The notes: generated by a model from the letters alone, not told the origin. Positions 11,334 to 20,969 are shown, counted from the first letter of the stretch. The stretch: DNA of 64,000 bases from Pseudomonas sp. gcc21 (GCF_012844345.1 NZ_CP051625.1:1-64000); one strand, 5' to 3'. A program made the numbers and translations.

Positions 11334-11878
11334 TCAGCTTACCGGAAGTGCCATGTCCGCTGCCGGTTCGTTAGAAATTTTTATCTGACCCCAGTCGAGC
11401 CACTGATTGAGCAGCGCAATCAGCGCCGCCTCCAGGGCAATGCTGATGCCGATACCGGAGAGCTGGATGCCCAGTTCACTGCGCTGACCGTGTCGCATCA
11501 GCGAGTTGAGAATCAGGGCACTTCCCAGCAACACGCCTGCAGCGCTGGAAAGACCGACCACATAACGGATATGCCCCGGATCCAGAAATGGGTGGTCGTC
11601 GCCATCAGGATCGTGCTGGCGACCACAAGCACGATACCCCAACGATATAACAGGTCCTTGAGTCGCAGAGCACTGATGAACGACGCCAGCAAGGCGCCGC
11701 TCAGATAGCCAACGTAATTAATTGCTGCCAGCCAACCCGCCTCGGCCACATTCAGTCCGGCCTAGGCCTGCACCTACGGCAGCATCGGTGTGTAGGCAAA
11801 TCGCGCCACACCAAGATTCAGCATGAGGCTGAAAATTCCGGCGCTGAGCACCTGCAGGCGTTGGGCAGCAAGTGTCAT
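11334..11878 (-). pseudogene. YbfB/YjiJ-family MFS transporter, degraded
   Basis: Conceptual translation from 11878 gives a start like the YbfB/YjiJ family (LNLGVARFAYTPMLP), then two in-frame TAG codons. A membrane stretch AEAGWLAAINYVGYLSGALL follows, and then a frameshift near 11575, after which GLSSAAGVLLGSALILNSL continues in another frame. Only about 180 codons of a usual 390 or so remain. The gene is dead by two nonsense mutations, one frameshift and a 3' truncation. Confidence 0.8.
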
Positions 11879-11933
11879 GGCATGAGTATGCAAGCCTGCG
11901 AACTGTGGCGCGAACAACCGTTCGCGCCGGCTA

Positions 11934-13499
11934 CTACTCAAGCGGTCTATCCCAGGCGAAGCGATAAATCGGATCCGTCATCACGGCATGGTGGCACTCG
12001 CCATTATCCGCGGCTGCCTGGACCAGATACCAGTCCTCTTCGTCGCCATCGCTGACGTGCTCGGCCTTGTCTTCCAGAAAGCACCTGGAAAGATCATAGG
12101 GTCTGATCATGGCATAGTCGTCCGGATGCCCCCGCAGCCATTCCACAGCCCGCTCCGCCTGATTGGCGCCGGCCATGCCGAAATGGACCAGCGGCTGACG
12201 AGCATAGAGCCAGTGGCCCTCGCGCCAGTTGGTCAGAACCAGATCGGCATCGCCGGTTCTTTCCGCCACATCAGCCATCAGCTCCTGGCGTTTGTTGCCG
12301 CCCACCACCACCGGTTCGACGAACCCGCGGGCAAACCAGGCACAGAACCAGAAAAGGGCAAGGCCGACAAAAATCCTCCGTCTGCGTGGATGCCCTACGA
12401 ACCAGTGACGCAGCAGCCAGGGCAGAAGGGGCGCCATGGCCAGCACCAGACCGGGTACCGCAGGATAGATATAGAGTTTGCGCTTACCCGAACTCAGGCT
12501 GAAGAAGATCAGAACCAGTACCACCCAGCCGATCAGCACCAGATAACGGCCGTCCCGCTTGTTCAGCTCGCGGCGCCAGGCGGGAACCAGCCAGGGCAGC
12601 AGTAGCACCAGGGGCAACCAGTTCTTGGGAATGACCTCCGCGAAGAAATACCAGAACGGCTCACGGTGGTGCCAGGCATCGACGTAACGCTCGGCGGTCT
12701 GCGTCAGAAGAATTTCATAAAGATAATCGTGTTCGGCTGCGTCACCAAAAAATACCACCTTGATGGCCAGCGGCACCAGCCAGGTGGCAATGACCGCGAG
12801 TGTTATCAACAACCCCAGCGCCCACGCCCGCCCTCGTCCGGGCATGACCGCGACGCCCTGCCAGCCCCGACGAGCGGCGTAGGCGTAGGGGATGAGCATA
12901 AGGGCAGGCAGAAAACCCACGCCCTTGCTTATAATGCCGAAACCCATCGCCGCACAGGACAGATAGAACCAGCCCCATGCCGGCCCCAGCAACAGATGCC
13001 GCACCATGCCGTAGAAGCCAATGACAATCCACAGCAAAAGGAAACCGTCGATCTGCCCCGCCCGCTGAACGCTGTAGGTCTGATATGTGGCAAGAAACAA
13101 CAGGGCCGCAATGATGCCGATGCGCCGATTCCACATGCGTGAGCCCAGATCGTACAGACAGGCCGTCGCGACCACACACGCCAGCAGCGCCGGCAGGAAC
13201 AGCGCTATGATTGGCGGTATGCCGATCTCGATCAGAGAGGCAATGGCCCACATGAACAGCGGCGGCTTGTCGGGATAGATTTGCCCGGCGCGATGGGGAA
13301 TCAACCAGTCATTGCCCTGGATCATCTCCAGCGCTACACCGAGAAAACGCTCTTCATCGACATTCGATGGCTCCCGCAAGCCAAGGCCGGCACTGACCAT
13401 GACCGCAGCAAACACCACCAGCAATAGCAGGGTGGCGCGCCGCAGGCGGCTCAGACGCCATAACCATCTTTTTTCCAGAAGGCCAGAGAGATTGTTCAC
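11934..13499 (-). CDS. ArnT-like glycosyltransferase family 39 (membrane sugar transferase)
   Basis: This 521-residue polytopic inner-membrane protein is of the PMT/ArnT type, which moves a sugar from a polyprenyl-phosphate carrier to lipid A or another periplasmic acceptor. The first periplasmic loop holds the catalytic acidic pair in EPSNVDEERFLG. About 12 membrane segments follow, with a small soluble C-terminal domain. The GTG start at 13499 overlaps the end of the upstream GT2 gene region with a 2-base gap; a longer frame from 13559 would overlap that gene. With ugd, an epimerase and a GT2 in the same operon but no arnA, arnB or arnD, the transferred sugar is more likely a plain hexuronic acid than L-Ara4N (inference). 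Confidence 0.85.
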   Translation of the reverse strand: MNNLSGLLEKRWLWRLSRLRRATLLLLVVFAAVMVSAGLGLREPSNVDEERFLGVALEMIQGNDWLIPHRAGQIYPDKPPLFMWAIASLIEIGIPPIIALFLPALLACVVATACLYDLGSRMWNRRIGIIAALLFLATYQTYSVQRAGQIDGFLLLWIVIGFYGMVRHLLLGPAWGWFYLSCAAMGFGIISKGVGFLPALMLIPYAYAARRGWQGVAVMPGRGRAWALGLLITLAVIATWLVPLAIKVVFFGDAAEHDYLYEILLTQTAERYVDAWHHREPFWYFFAEVIPKNWLPLVLLLPWLVPAWRRELNKRDGRYLVLIGWVVLVLIFFSLSSGKRKLYIYPAVPGLVLAMAPLLPWLLRHWFVGHPRRRRIFVGLALFWFCAWFARGFVEPVVVGGNKRQELMADVAERTGDADLVLTNWREGHWLYARQPLVHFGMAGANQAERAVEWLRGHPDDYAMIRPYDLSRCFLEDKAEHVSDGDEEDWYLVQAAADNGECHHAVMTDPIYRFAWDRPLE

Positions 13500-13501
13500 T
13501 G

Positions 13502-14242
13502 TCAGATCTCCAGTTCGCGGGGGCGTGCGCTCAGACGCGTGCGCCGGATCAACCACCACACGCCGAACAGATCGAGGATTCCTACCAGGGCCCGGTCAAG
13601 ATTGCCGTATTTGGATACGCCGGCACCACGCTCACGGTGGTTGACCGGATGCACCAGCATACCGCCCTGGTGGCGCTGGATCAGCGCCGGGATAAAGCGG
13701 TGCATATGATCAAAGTAGGGTAGGCGAAGAAAAGCGTCACGCTCCACCAGCTTGAGGCCGCAGCCGGTATCCGGCGTATTGTCCTTGAGCAGACGACCGC
13801 GCAGCCGGTTGGCAAACAGCGAGGCCCAGCGCTTGCTGGCCGTGTCACGCCGATTGACTCGGTGACCGGCAATCAGCTTGATATTCGCGGCGGGCTCCGC
13901 GGCGCGGACAATGGCCAGCATGCCGGGAATATCCGCCGGGTCGTTCTGACCATCGCCATCCAGGGTAGCCAGCCAGTTGCCCCTTGCCGCCAGAGCGGCG
14001 TGGTATAGGGAGGTACTCTGGCCCATGGAGTGGTCATGGCTGAGCAAGCGCAGCTGATGGTAACCGCCGCGCTTGAGCTCAAGCAGACGGGCCGCCGTAT
14101 CATCGGTGCTGCCATCATCCACAACAATGACTTCGAAGTGCTCGTCACCAAGTGCAGTGCGCACTTCCTCAAGCAGGGCGGGCAGGTTGCCGGCTTCATT
14201 CTTGGCCGGGATCAGGACAGAAAGATCGGGCTGGGTCAACAT
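13502..14242 (-). CDS. Glycosyltransferase family 2, polyprenyl-phosphate sugar synthase type
   Basis: This 246-residue enzyme is of the dolichol-phosphate mannose synthase/ArnC class, which charges a polyprenyl phosphate with a sugar from a nucleotide sugar on the cytoplasmic face. Motifs are LSVLIPAKNEAGN, the DDGSTDDT nucleotide-binding turn, the metal-binding LDGDGQNDP, and GCGLKLVERDAF. One weak membrane segment lies near the C terminus (VGILDLFGVWWLI). It is followed within 2 bases by the ArnT-like gene, so donor synthesis and transfer are coupled. The likely nucleotide sugar is UDP-galacturonate or UDP-glucuronate made by the two upstream enzymes. Confidence 0.86.
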   Translation of the reverse strand: MLTQPDLSVLIPAKNEAGNLPALLEEVRTALGDEHFEVIVVDDGSTDDTAARLLELKRGGYHQLRLLSHDHSMGQSTSLYHAALAARGNWLATLDGDGQNDPADIPGMLAIVRAAEPAANIKLIAGHRVNRRDTASKRWASLFANRLRGRLLKDNTPDTGCGLKLVERDAFLRLPYFDHMHRFIPALIQRHQGGMLVHPVNHRERGAGVSKYGNLDRALVGILDLFGVWWLIRRTRLSARPRELEI

Positions 14243-14336
14243 GCGGTTTCCTTGGAGGCATGTTCATTGGCGGCACCGCAGGTGCCGGGCGAAAGTATCG
14301 GGTGCGTCATCGGGGCGGGCTTTGGGCAGGCGCTCA

Positions 14337-15032
14337 TTACGGCTCACTCTCGCCCAGGGCTATATCGACCTCCTCGTCAATGCTCAGGCCTCGGCGGTAG
14401 CGATGATACAGATAGGCGCCGAGCATGCCGGAGGCCACAAACAACACCGCGGCACTGGCGATCCGCACCACGGGAGCAACATTGATGCCGCTGCCAACCA
14501 GCGCAAACACAAGTGTCTGTGGCAGATAGCCGATGAAACTGGCAGCCAGAAAAGGCAGCAGAAGGACGCTCGATGCACCCGCCGCAAGATTGGTCAGTAT
14601 ATTGCTGCCCACCGGCAACAGGCGAATCAACAGCGTCATCGAGAAAGGATGCTCGTGGACAAAGTGGTCGAGTCGCGCCGCGCGACGGCCAAGACGGCGA
14701 CGCAGCATATTGCGACCGAACAGGCGCGCATACAAAAACGCGATCAGACAACCGAGCAGCGCAGCCAGGGCGCCCAGCAGGGTCCCGGGGAGCAGGCCGA
14801 AGGCATAGCCGGCAAGAAAGGCAATGATCTGCCGCGGCAGGCCAATGGCGGTGAACAGCCCGCCCATACCCAGAAAGAGCGCCGCACCGGCGATTCCCTG
14901 GCCGCGGATATGCGCGTCGATCCAGGCCTCGTTGATGGCCGTTCCCAGGTCGGTGGAGTCAAACAGATACCCGACCAGGGCCAGGCTCAGAATCAGCATC
15001 AGACCCTTTAGGGCAACACGCAGCCTCAGCAT
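14337..15032 (-). CDS. VTT/TVP38-family (DedA-like) inner-membrane protein
   Basis: This 231-residue membrane protein has the VTT (SNARE-associated/DedA) fold. Hallmarks are the hydrophobic re-entrant motif LPRQIIAFLAGYAFG and the second signature RLLPVGSNILTNLAAG, with about six membrane segments. Family members have been linked to lipid scrambling and to recycling of undecaprenyl phosphate. That role would fit here, because the neighbouring GT2 and GT39 consume a polyprenyl-phosphate carrier. It lies between the epimerase (62-base gap) and the GT2 in the same direction. The exact substrate is unknown. Confidence 0.8.
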   Translation of the reverse strand: MLRLRVALKGLMLILSLALVGYLFDSTDLGTAINEAWIDAHIRGQGIAGAALFLGMGGLFTAIGLPRQIIAFLAGYAFGLLPGTLLGALAALLGCLIAFLYARLFGRNMLRRRLGRRAARLDHFVHEHPFSMTLLIRLLPVGSNILTNLAAGASSVLLLPFLAASFIGYLPQTLVFALVGSGINVAPVVRIASAAVLFVASGMLGAYLYHRYRRGLSIDEEVDIALGESEP

Positions 15033-15095
15033 CGTGCTTGCGCCCGGTGCAGGGTGCCTGGCTGACGCAATGCGCCGGACAGCCCAGGATATATC

Positions 15096-16088
15096 CTAAA
15101 CGCCATAGAAACCCCGGTACCAGCTGACAAAACTGGCAACCCCCTGTGCAAGCGTGGTGGCTGGACGAAAGCCGGTCCTCTGTGCCAGCGCCTCCACATC
15201 GGCCCAGGTGCGCGGCACATCCCCCGGCTGCATCGGCTTCATCTGCTTGATGGCCTGCATACCGGTAGCGGCTTCGATGCAGCCGACAAAATCGAGCAGA
15301 TTGACCGGTGCACCCAGACCGATATTGAACAACCTGGCCGGCGCATCCAGACGAGCCGATTCTGGCTCGTCGGCATACGGCGGCGGACAATCCTGTATGC
15401 GTATTACCCCTTCGACCACATCATCTATATAGGTAAAGTCCCGCGACATGTTCCCGCCGTTGTAGACGTCTATCGGCCGACCTTCGAGGATCGCCTTGGT
15501 GAACTTGAAAGGGGCCATGTCAGGCCGGCCCCAGGGGCCATATACCGTGAAGAAACGCAGGCCGGTGGTGGGAATCCTGTAGAGGTGGGCATAGCTGTGG
15601 GCCATGACCTCGTTGGCGCGCTTGCTGGCAGCGTAAAGCGAAACCGGCTGATCCACGGCATCCCCCACAGCAAAGGGCACCTTGGCATTCATGCCATATA
15701 CCGAACTGCTGGAGGCGTAGACCAGATGGCCGACCGCCTCCTGACGACAGCCTTCAAGCACATTGAGAAAACCAACCAGGTTGGCATCGGCGTAGGCGTA
15801 GGGATTATCCAACGAATAGCGCACACCGGCCTGAGCCGCCAGGTGGATAACGCGCTCGAAGCGATGGCTGCGAAACAGCGTCTGCATACCCTCGCGATCG
15901 GCTATATCCAGGGCAACAAACGCAAAGCCCGGCATGTCCCGTAACCGCTGCAGGCGTGCCTGCTTGAGTTCGACACTGTAATAATCATTCAGGTTGTCGA
16001 TGCCGACTACGTCATGGCCCGCCTGACACAGACGCACAGCGCAGTGGTAGCCGATAAACCCGGCTGCTCCGGTAACCAGGAACTTCAA
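15096..16088 (-). CDS. UDP-glucuronate 4-epimerase (SDR family)
   Basis: This 330-residue NAD-dependent epimerase/dehydratase would convert UDP-glucuronate into UDP-galacturonate. The Rossmann loop GAAGFIG is at residues 7-13. The segment DNLNDYYSVELKQARL is typical of UDP-GlcA 4-epimerases. The catalytic YxxxK is in SLYAASKRANE, preceded by the SSSS stretch. The start is TTG at 16088, which overlaps the stop of ugd, giving translational coupling; no ATG fits the family start. It sits directly after ugd, which makes its substrate. A UDP-glucose 4-epimerase role is less likely. Confidence 0.87.
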   Translation of the reverse strand: MKFLVTGAAGFIGYHCAVRLCQAGHDVVGIDNLNDYYSVELKQARLQRLRDMPGFAFVALDIADREGMQTLFRSHRFERVIHLAAQAGVRYSLDNPYAYADANLVGFLNVLEGCRQEAVGHLVYASSSSVYGMNAKVPFAVGDAVDQPVSLYAASKRANEVMAHSYAHLYRIPTTGLRFFTVYGPWGRPDMAPFKFTKAILEGRPIDVYNGGNMSRDFTYIDDVVEGVIRIQDCPPPYADEPESARLDAPARLFNIGLGAPVNLLDFVGCIEAATGMQAIKQMKPMQPGDVPRTWADVEALAQRTGFRPATTLAQGVASFVSWYRGFYGV

Positions 16089-17428
16089 ACCTTGCCCCCG
16101 GAGCCCGAGGCACGACCGATCGAATAATAACCCAGCCCCTCGCCAACCACCTGGACCGGATCCAGCAGGTTGCGTCCATCGAATATCACCCGGTCTGCCA
16201 GCGCCTGGCGCAGAAGACTGAAATCGACAATGCGAAAATTCAGCCATTCTGTGACGATCACCAGAGCATGGGCGCCCTCCAGCGCGGCTTCCTTGGAGTC
16301 GGCAAACGTCAGATGCTGAGCATCAGCATAAATGCGCCTAGCCTCGTCCATCGCCTCAGGGTCGTAGGCACATACGCGGGTGCCCGCCGCCAGCAGTGCT
16401 TCCAGGACCACCCGGCTGGGTGCCTCGCGCATATCATCGGTGTTTGGCTTGAATGCCAGCCCCCATAATGCAAAGGTCTTGCCGGCGAGATGTCCCTGGT
16501 AATGGCGCTGAATATTCTCGAACAACTTGTGTTTCTGACGGCGGTTGACGTCTTCGACGGCTTCAAGCAGCTGTGCCGAATAGCCTACCTGGCCAGCACT
16601 GTGCAGCAGCGCCTGGATATCCTTGGGAAAGCATGACCCACCGTAGCCGCAGCCCGGATAGATGAAGTCATAGCCGATACGCGAGTCCGAGCCTATCCCT
16701 TTGCGTACCATTTCGATATCGGCACCCAGGCGCTCTGACAGATTGGCTATCTCGTTGATAAAGGAAATCTTCGCTGCGAGCATGCTGTTGGCCGCGTACT
16801 TGGTCAGCTCGGCACTGCGGCTGTCCATAAAGATCAGCTTCTCGTGGTGACGCCCAAAGGGCTTGTAGAGTGCGCGGATCAGCTCGACATCGCACTCGCC
16901 ATCGCTGCCGATGATTATCCGTTCGGGCCGCATGCAGTCCTCTACCGCCGATCCTTCCTTGAGAAACTCGGGATTGGAAATGACCTGCACGGCAAAATCG
17001 CAGCCGCGCTGCACCAGCGCCTCGAGAATACGATCCCGGATACGTTGTGCCGTTCCCACAGGCGAGGTGGATTTGTTTATCACCAGTTTCTGCTCATGGG
17101 CCCGGGCGGCAATGCTGTCGGCCACGGAGAACACGAAGCGCATATCGGCACTGCCGTCCTCACTGGCAGGCGTGCCAACGGCGATAAAGATGATCCTGGC
17201 AAAATCAACGCCCTGCTGCGCGTTGGTAGTGAAGCTCAGCCGGCCTGCGGCCAGATTCTTTTGCAGCAGTGCTTCCAGACCGTTCTCGAAGATCGGAGAC
17301 ACTCCCCGCTCAAGCTGCGCTATTCGGCTCGCATCGGTATCGATACAGCACACCCTATGCCCCACTTCTGCCAGACAGGCCGCCTGGGTCAGCCCCACAT
17401 AGCCCGTACCGAAAATGCTTATTTTCAT
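16085..17428 (-). CDS. ugd: UDP-glucose 6-dehydrogenase
   Basis: This enzyme oxidises UDP-glucose to UDP-glucuronate with two NAD+. The 447-residue protein has the N-terminal NAD domain (FGTGYVGLT), the linker VINKSTSPVGTAQRIR and NPEFLKEGSA. The catalytic Cys266 is in GCGYGGSCFPKD, and a C-terminal UDP-binding domain is present (WGLAFKPNTDDMREAPS). It is the first gene of the uronate operon on the minus strand and overlaps the epimerase. The 174 bases upstream hold no gene and contain an inverted repeat GCATTAG/CTAATGC followed on the minus strand by five T, possibly a terminator for the phosphatase operon that reads in. Confidence 0.93.
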   Translation of the reverse strand: MKISIFGTGYVGLTQAACLAEVGHRVCCIDTDASRIAQLERGVSPIFENGLEALLQKNLAAGRLSFTTNAQQGVDFARIIFIAVGTPASEDGSADMRFVFSVADSIAARAHEQKLVINKSTSPVGTAQRIRDRILEALVQRGCDFAVQVISNPEFLKEGSAVEDCMRPERIIIGSDGECDVELIRALYKPFGRHHEKLIFMDSRSAELTKYAANSMLAAKISFINEIANLSERLGADIEMVRKGIGSDSRIGYDFIYPGCGYGGSCFPKDIQALLHSAGQVGYSAQLLEAVEDVNRRQKHKLFENIQRHYQGHLAGKTFALWGLAFKPNTDDMREAPSRVVLEALLAAGTRVCAYDPEAMDEARRIYADAQHLTFADSKEAALEGAHALVIVTEWLNFRIVDFSLLRQALADRVIFDGRNLLDPVQVVGEGLGYYSIGRASGSGGKV

Positions 17429-17602
17429 CTATTACCCGTCTACGCATTGCAAACTTTGACCGCCTAGAATGGGGCCCAGAGCAGCTCGCCACCCCGATGG
17501 CAGTACGAATGTATGATGGCAAAAAGCATTAGTAAACCAGACATTGCTCTGAGATGCCTTTTTTGTCTAATGCGGGTGACACGCGACTGCCCAGGGCATC
17601 CC

Positions 17603-18277
17603 TCACTCGCCTTTGAGCCGGCACCAGGCAAGAATACGGGTACTGCACTCACCCTTGCTGATCGCCAGTTTTACCGCATCCACGTCGACCCTGTTGAGAT
17701 AGCCTATTGCATCTGTCATGCGCTGGGGTGGTCCGAACCCGCCCTCCACCATCTCCGCCATGGCTTGCTCCCGACTCCAGCCGTCATACACGATGCGATA
17801 CATGGCGCTTATCAGCCCGGTTCGGTTCTGGCCATGCTTGCAATGCACCAGCACGCCTCCCCGCTTTTCCCCTTCGCGAATGGCGCCCAGCACAGCAATG
17901 ACCTGGGCATCCGTAACCCTATCCCCGCGCAAGGGCATATGCACGCTGCGAATATCATTTACCGCCAGCCAGGGGTCATCGCTCTGCTGATGCAGGTTGA
18001 TCACTGTGCGAATGCCATTCTCCTGCAGCGCGACGATATCGCCCCCGCTGGGCAACGCACTTCGGTAAAGCGTTGGACTCAGCGCGTGGAAAAGAAAAGT
18101 TGGGGCCAGCGGCTGGGCCCAGGCAGCAGGTCGCGCCTGCTGGTCCGTGATGGTCGGCCGAGGTATCTCCACGTGACTGCTGCGCAACACGTCCGGACGC
18201 CATAGAGCGACTATAGCCAGAATAACCAGAGGCAAAGCCAGCCAGGACGCCAGGTGTATAAGGCGCCGCCGGGTCAT
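17603..18277 (-). CDS. Membrane-anchored tyrosine/dual-specificity phosphatase
   Basis: This 224-residue protein has an N-terminal signal-anchor (ASWLALPLVILAIVALW) and a dual-specificity phosphatase domain outside the membrane. The phosphate loop Cx5R is HCKHGQNRTG, with a general-acid Asp upstream in the MPLRGDRVTD region. The ATG at 18277 overlaps the PAP2 stop (ATGA), indicating coupling; an in-frame ATG nine bases earlier is possible. The gene is third in an operon with an LTA-synthase-like enzyme and a PAP2 phosphatase, so a lipid-linked or phospho-sugar substrate is plausible, but none is shown by sequence. Confidence 0.82.
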   Translation of the reverse strand: MTRRRLIHLASWLALPLVILAIVALWRPDVLRSSHVEIPRPTITDQQARPAAWAQPLAPTFLFHALSPTLYRSALPSGGDIVALQENGIRTVINLHQQSDDPWLAVNDIRSVHMPLRGDRVTDAQVIAVLGAIREGEKRGGVLVHCKHGQNRTGLISAMYRIVYDGWSREQAMAEMVEGGFGPPQRMTDAIGYLNRVDVDAVKLAISKGECSTRILAWCRLKGE

Positions 18278-19014
18278 GATATGCATGGGGTGCCTACGCC
18301 GGTAGTCGCAGCCGATGCAGCTCCGGGTGAGCGGTACAGGAGCAGTCGGTAACAGATTACGCAGATGCACCAGTCAAACAGCAGCGTCCAAAGGTTATGC
18401 GACAAGAAATGCGCCCCCTGCATGGTGCGCCCGACCGAGAATATCACCCCGAGGGTCAGCGCCAGAATCAGCGCCCCACGCGCGGTGCGCGGATGCCGAT
18501 CACGGAGCATGAAAAACAGCGCCAGCAGAGAAAACCCTGAGGAAGCGTGGCCACCCGGCCAGCAACGGCCAGCCCTATCGCTCGGAGGCCGTTCGCTCAG
18601 CATTGGTGTATGCACCTGATCACCACCGTATTGCTGAAGGCTCCAGGGGCAGTGCACATTGGTCAGCGCCTTGAGGGGCGTCACCAGACTGGTGCATAGC
18701 GCCATGGCTAACACCAGATAGCCAAGCGACCGCCGGTAGACCCGCAGCCGCGTCGGTAAAAGGCTAAGCAGAAACCCCGCTATGGCCAACACACCGATCA
18801 CAATGACCGCCTGCTTGGCGCGGTCATGCAGAATATCCTCCAGAAAGAAACTGTGACGGCCAATGAAGCCCTCTCCTGGCTGATAGAACAGGTTGGAGAT
18901 GGCCACATCCAGCGGGCCCGGATCAACCAGCAGCATCAGAGCCATAAAGCTGAGCGGTAGCGCCAGCCAAAGTTGGAAATTGAATGGTCTGGAAACCAGT
19001 ATTAGCGCCTTCAT
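18274..19014 (-). CDS. PAP2-family membrane phosphatase (lipid phosphatase)
   Basis: This 246-residue six-helix membrane phosphatase is of the PAP2/LpxE-PgpB type. The three catalytic motifs are visible: a Lys in KALTNVHCPW, PGGHASSG with the catalytic-site His, and RTMQGAHFLSHN with the second His. It could dephosphorylate lipid A, undecaprenyl pyrophosphate or phosphatidic/PG-phosphate lipids. The 4-base overlaps with both neighbours place it in one operon with the LTA-synthase-like and phosphatase genes. The likely role is LPS or phospholipid modification under ColR control (inference). Confidence 0.87.
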   Translation of the reverse strand: MKALILVSRPFNFQLWLALPLSFMALMLLVDPGPLDVAISNLFYQPGEGFIGRHSFFLEDILHDRAKQAVIVIGVLAIAGFLLSLLPTRLRVYRRSLGYLVLAMALCTSLVTPLKALTNVHCPWSLQQYGGDQVHTPMLSERPPSDRAGRCWPGGHASSGFSLLALFFMLRDRHPRTARGALILALTLGVIFSVGRTMQGAHFLSHNLWTLLFDWCICVICYRLLLYRSPGAASAATTGVGTPCIS

Positions 19015-20969
19015 CTCTGGCTGATCCGTGCTTTGGGTCCTATCAGGGCATGCCAGGCCAGCAAGTCGTGCCCGAAGGCATAGCTGGATCCCTCGTAATA
19101 GGCAATGCTCCGCGCGATCAATGGATCGCTCTGGTCGGCCGTACTTTCAAGACTGTCACCCAGGGCATCGTCGTGCAGACGCATCAATTGACGCGGGCTG
19201 AGAATCGCCAGATTCTCGCCATCAAATAGTCCCAGATGCTGATAATTGCCAATCAGGGCACGCCCCGGCGCGGCATCCTCGCGCAGCACATTGCGGCCAA
19301 AGAAGGTCGATGTGTAATCCATGTTCAACAAACCGAGCAGCGTGGGAGCCAGGTCAATCTGACTGGTCAGAGTGGTCACCTCAGCTGGCTTTACCAACTG
19401 CGGCGCATAGATGAATAACGGAATGTGATAGCTGCTGACAGGCAGATCTTCCTTGCCGGCACTGCCCGCCGTATGGTCCGCAATAAACACAAATACCGTG
19501 TTATCGAACCAGGGCTTCTGCCGCGCTGCGCGCAGGAACTCGCCGATAGCATAATCGGTGTACTTCACAGCTCCCTCGCGCCCGCTGCCTGATGCAATAT
19601 CGATGCGGCCTTCCGGGTAACTGTAGGGTCGGTGATTGGAGGTCGTCATCAACTGCAACATGAACGGGCTGCCCTTGGCAAAGTCGGCATCAGCTACTTT
19701 AAGGGCCTGGGTATACAGGTCTTCATCACTCATACCCCAGGCATTGGTAAAGGTCACTTCACTGTCCGGCACACTGGCCTGATCGACAGTGCGGTAACCA
19801 TTACCCTGAAAGAAGGCGTTCATGTTGTCGAAGTAGCCACGCCCGCCATACATGAAGACGCTGTCATAGCCCTTCGCGGTAAATTGCTGCCCGAGGCTGG
19901 CGAAACCGCTTTCACGGCCAACGCGCTTGACGATCGAGCGGCCGGGGGTTGGCGGAATCGACAGAGTAATGGCCTCCAGCCCACGATCGGTGCGGGTCCC
20001 GGTGGCATACAGGTTACTGAAATACAGACTCTGCTGGCGCAGCGCGTCCAACTCTGGAGTTAGCCCACGGGTATCGCCTTCGCTACCGAGGTATTTAGCG
20101 CTCAGGCTTTCGATGGTCACAAGAATCACGTTCATGGGCACCGGTTGGCCAGGGTTGTCGATAAGGCGGCGAATGCTCAGGGGATTGCTGTCCACAAACA
20201 CCGCATTAGACTCACGCACTTCATCGCGTATGCGTTCGGCGACCTGCTTCAGTGGCAACACAGGGTAGAACTGTTCGTAATCCAGCTCATTGTTACGAAA
20301 GGCTGCAAAAAACTGATAGGGCCCATTGGCTGATAATTCGTGCTGGTAGGCGTTACCACCGCTGTTACGCGGAAAATCCTGTCCCACCATGCTGAAGCTC
20401 AGCGCTACCAACAACGCCCAGCTGCCCAGGACCATAGCTCGCTGGCGCCACGACAGCAGGGGCGCCAATGCAACGCGGCGCATCGCACCACGCAGCCCCA
20501 GGGTGATAGCAACAGCAATCAACGCCAACACCCCCAGCAGTGGGTAAACCGGGTAGGATTCGAGAATGTTGTTGAGCACTTCATCCGAGTACACCAGATA
20601 ATCGACCGCGATGAAGTTGAAACGCACGCTGAACTCATCCCAGAACAGCCATTCGGATATCGCCGTGAACAGCATGATGAAAATGCTCAGGGTAAGTAAA
20701 AGCTGCAGCAGTCGCTGATTCCAGCGGCTTTGCCACACCCGCCTCGGACACAGCAACAGGTAAAGGGTCATTGGAGCCAGCGCATACAGCAGAAAGACCA
20801 GATCATAGACGCCACCCTGGCCGTAAAGTGCCAGGGTGCTTACCAGGCCTAACTGCGCCTCATCGAGGTGAGTCGATAGCAAGAGGGTGCGAGTCAGGAT
20901 GAAAATTGCCAGCCAGACCAGAGAAATAATGGCGAGATAACGTGCTTGGGCAAACTTGAACAGGTGCAT
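19011..20969 (-). CDS. LTA-synthase-family phosphotransferase (alkaline phosphatase superfamily)
   Basis: This 652-residue inner-membrane enzyme has five N-terminal membrane helices (residues 8-185) and a periplasmic sulfatase-fold domain. Metal-site features are VTIESLSAKYLG, the likely Thr nucleophile in GTRTDRGLEA (about residue 327), FIADHTAGS and YHIPLFIYAP. In Gram-negatives these proteins transfer phosphoglycerol or phosphoethanolamine from phospholipids to envelope glycans or lipids rather than making LTA. It is the first gene of the minus-strand arm, facing colR across a ColR-box-like site. Its product DAG could be recycled by the DgkA at 24430. Confidence 0.85.
   Translation of the reverse strand: MHLFKFAQARYLAIISLVWLAIFILTRTLLLSTHLDEAQLGLVSTLALYGQGGVYDLVFLLYALAPMTLYLLLCPRRVWQSRWNQRLLQLLLTLSIFIMLFTAISEWLFWDEFSVRFNFIAVDYLVYSDEVLNNILESYPVYPLLGVLALIAVAITLGLRGAMRRVALAPLLSWRQRAMVLGSWALLVALSFSMVGQDFPRNSGGNAYQHELSANGPYQFFAAFRNNELDYEQFYPVLPLKQVAERIRDEVRESNAVFVDSNPLSIRRLIDNPGQPVPMNVILVTIESLSAKYLGSEGDTRGLTPELDALRQQSLYFSNLYATGTRTDRGLEAITLSIPPTPGRSIVKRVGRESGFASLGQQFTAKGYDSVFMYGGRGYFDNMNAFFQGNGYRTVDQASVPDSEVTFTNAWGMSDEDLYTQALKVADADFAKGSPFMLQLMTTSNHRPYSYPEGRIDIASGSGREGAVKYTDYAIGEFLRAARQKPWFDNTVFVFIADHTAGSAGKEDLPVSSYHIPLFIYAPQLVKPAEVTTLTSQIDLAPTLLGLLNMDYTSTFFGRNVLREDAAPGRALIGNYQHLGLFDGENLAILSPRQLMRLHDDALGDSLESTADQSDPLIARSIAYYEGSSYAFGHDLLAWHALIGPKARISQR

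Noticed and set aside
19011-20969. Naming the two LTA-synthase-family proteins lipoteichoic acid synthases
   Set aside because: The host is Gram-negative; the family name reflects fold only, and phosphoglycerol or phosphoethanolamine transfer is the safer reading.
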